Positions 13,768 through 14,457 of a DNA stretch of 14,457 bases are shown here, piece by piece. The DNA comes from DASQGA01 sp035535315. Its GTDB lineage: Bacteria; Actinomycetota; Thermoleophilia; Gaiellales; Gaiellaceae. The notes beneath the pieces are model-generated. The model did no database searches. It had not been told where the DNA came from and worked only from the letters and a program-made list of their open reading frames with translations. Each line of letters begins with the position of its first letter. The stretch's first letter is position 1. Location of the stretch: contig DATLQD010000011.1 in NCBI GenBank assembly GCA_035535315.1, forward strand, positions 1-14,457. Direction: 5' to 3'. The position numbers were made by a program, and so were the translations under genes.

Positions 13768-14457
13768 CTAGGTCTGACGGCGGAGCGCAATGCCGGTCAG
13801 GATCTCCCGCACGATCCGGTCGGCGATAAGCGCCGTCAGGTCGGCCGACCCGACCTCCGTCGGCGCCACCTCGACGACATCGGCGCCGACGAGCTCCAGG
13901 CCGGCGGCGAGGGTCCGGCAGGCCCAGAGCATGTCGGCTGACGTCATGCCGCCGGGCTCCGGCGTTCCCGTCCCGGCCGCAAAGGCTGGGTCGAGAACGT
14001 CCACATCGACCGTCAGGAACACTGGCCCCGGCCCGATCGTGGCCAGCGTGCGCTCGACGACCACGCCGATCCCGAGCTCGCGAACCTCGCTCATCGGGAA
14101 CGCGGTGATCCCGTGCTCGGCCTGCCAGGCGAACTCTGCTTCCCCTGGCCAGTAGCCGCGGAGGCCGATCTGCGCGTAGCGGTGCGGATCGACCACTCCG
14201 GTCTCGACCAGCCTGTACATCGGAGTGCCGTGTGAAACCTCGACTCCGAACACCTCAGCGGCCGTGTCGGTGTGCGTGTCGAAGTGGACGAGTCCGACAG
14301 CGCCGTTGACCCCAGCACAGGCCCGCACGTTCGGCTCCGTAATCGAATGGTCGCCTCCGAGCACGATCGGCAGTGCGCCGGCCGCCAGCACCTCCCCGAC
14401 CGTCCGCTCGATCGCAGCGTGAGAGAGGGCGGCGTCCCCCGGGACGACGGGTGCGTC
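13768..14457 (-). CDS. speB: Agmatinase / ureohydrolase-family protein (5' end outside window)
   Basis: The C-terminal 229 residues of an arginase/agmatinase fold enzyme are present; the frame is open at the right edge. This family uses two Mn ions to hydrolyse guanidino compounds, releasing urea. Metal-ligand motifs are IVLGGDHSIT (His), HFDTHTDTA (Asp, His, Asp) and LTVDVDVLDPAFAAGTGTPEPGG (in part: TVDVDVLDPAFAAG; two Asp), all intact. The DTHTD form replaces the more common DAHLD. After the metal site, VEVAPTEVGSADLT lacks the exact VNPxYD wording of typical agmatinases, so the substrate could be agmatine, formiminoglutamate, guanidinobutyrate or another guanidine compound. The stop is 31 nt before alaS. 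It may be a separate unit, since the putative alaS promoter follows it. The symbol is a family-level label. Confidence 0.85.
   Translation of the reverse strand, partial: DAPVVPGDAALSHAAIERTVGEVLAAGALPIVLGGDHSITEPNVRACAGVNGAVGLVHFDTHTDTAAEVFGVEVSHGTPMYRLVETGVVDPHRYAQIGLRGYWPGEAEFAWQAEHGITAFPMSEVRELGIGVVVERTLATIGPGPVFLTVDVDVLDPAFAAGTGTPEPGGMTSADMLWACRTLAAGLELVGADVVEVAPTEVGSADLTALIADRIVREILTGIALRRQT

Noticed and set aside
11367..13829. 820-codon open frame on the plus strand opposite alaS
   Set aside because: It is the antisense register of a GC-rich gene with high third-position GC, has no recognisable domains, and alaS on the minus strand is unambiguous.
1..14457. Mobile element, CRISPR array, tRNA/rRNA or horizontally acquired island
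   Set aside because: No direct-repeat arrays, transposase or integrase frames, or tRNA-like folds were seen; composition and codon use look even across the window.

Overview
The window is a dense, single-direction chromosomal housekeeping locus. Every supported gene lies on the minus strand, so transcription runs from the right edge (14457) to the left edge (1). The DNA is GC-rich, many genes start with GTG or TTG, and most neighbours overlap or nearly touch. Gene content and order (alaS-ruvX-mltG-aroE-aroC-aroK/B-aroQ-pepP-efp-accB-accC-nusB-xseB-like-ispA) suggest a deep-branching actinobacterium, perhaps class Thermoleophilia. This placement is inferred from gene order and composition; no marker phylogeny was run. 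No tRNA, rRNA, CRISPR array, insertion sequence or phage gene was seen.

Layout in transcription order. A 5'-truncated agmatinase-family ureohydrolase (14457-13768) is followed by a 31-nt gap holding a -10-like TACAAT placed so that alaS would be leaderless. Then come alaS, ruvX and mltG (translation, pre-16S rRNA processing, peptidoglycan). Next is a shikimate-pathway block: aroE, aroC, a fused aroK-aroB, and aroQ. Together these cover five of the seven steps to chorismate; DAHP synthase and EPSP synthase are absent. pepP and efp follow, separated by a leader that can form two mutually exclusive RNA stems. The last part is a fatty-acid and isoprenoid block: a fusion of a carboxyltransferase-like barrel to AccB, accC, nusB, a small XseB-like gene, and the first 120 codons of ispA, cut by the left edge. 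The stretch from aroQ through pepP, efp, accB, accC, nusB and xseB to ispA resembles the well-known Bacillus-type order, here without folD and xseA.

Most unusual points. (1) The 604-aa AccB fusion carries an N-terminal barrel homologous to oxaloacetate decarboxylase alpha or pyruvate carboxylase, but all four predicted metal-ligand positions are substituted. It looks like a pseudo-carboxyltransferase attached to a complete, biotinylatable AccB. (2) After the aroE stop there are 46 codons with a strong coding signature but no usual start codon. They are reachable by a +1 shift at GGG-TGA downstream of a Shine-Dalgarno-like run. (3) The aroK-aroB fusion has no ATG, GTG or TTG at a sensible position, and its AroB half is short at the N terminus. 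(4) The efp leader has a switch-like arrangement.
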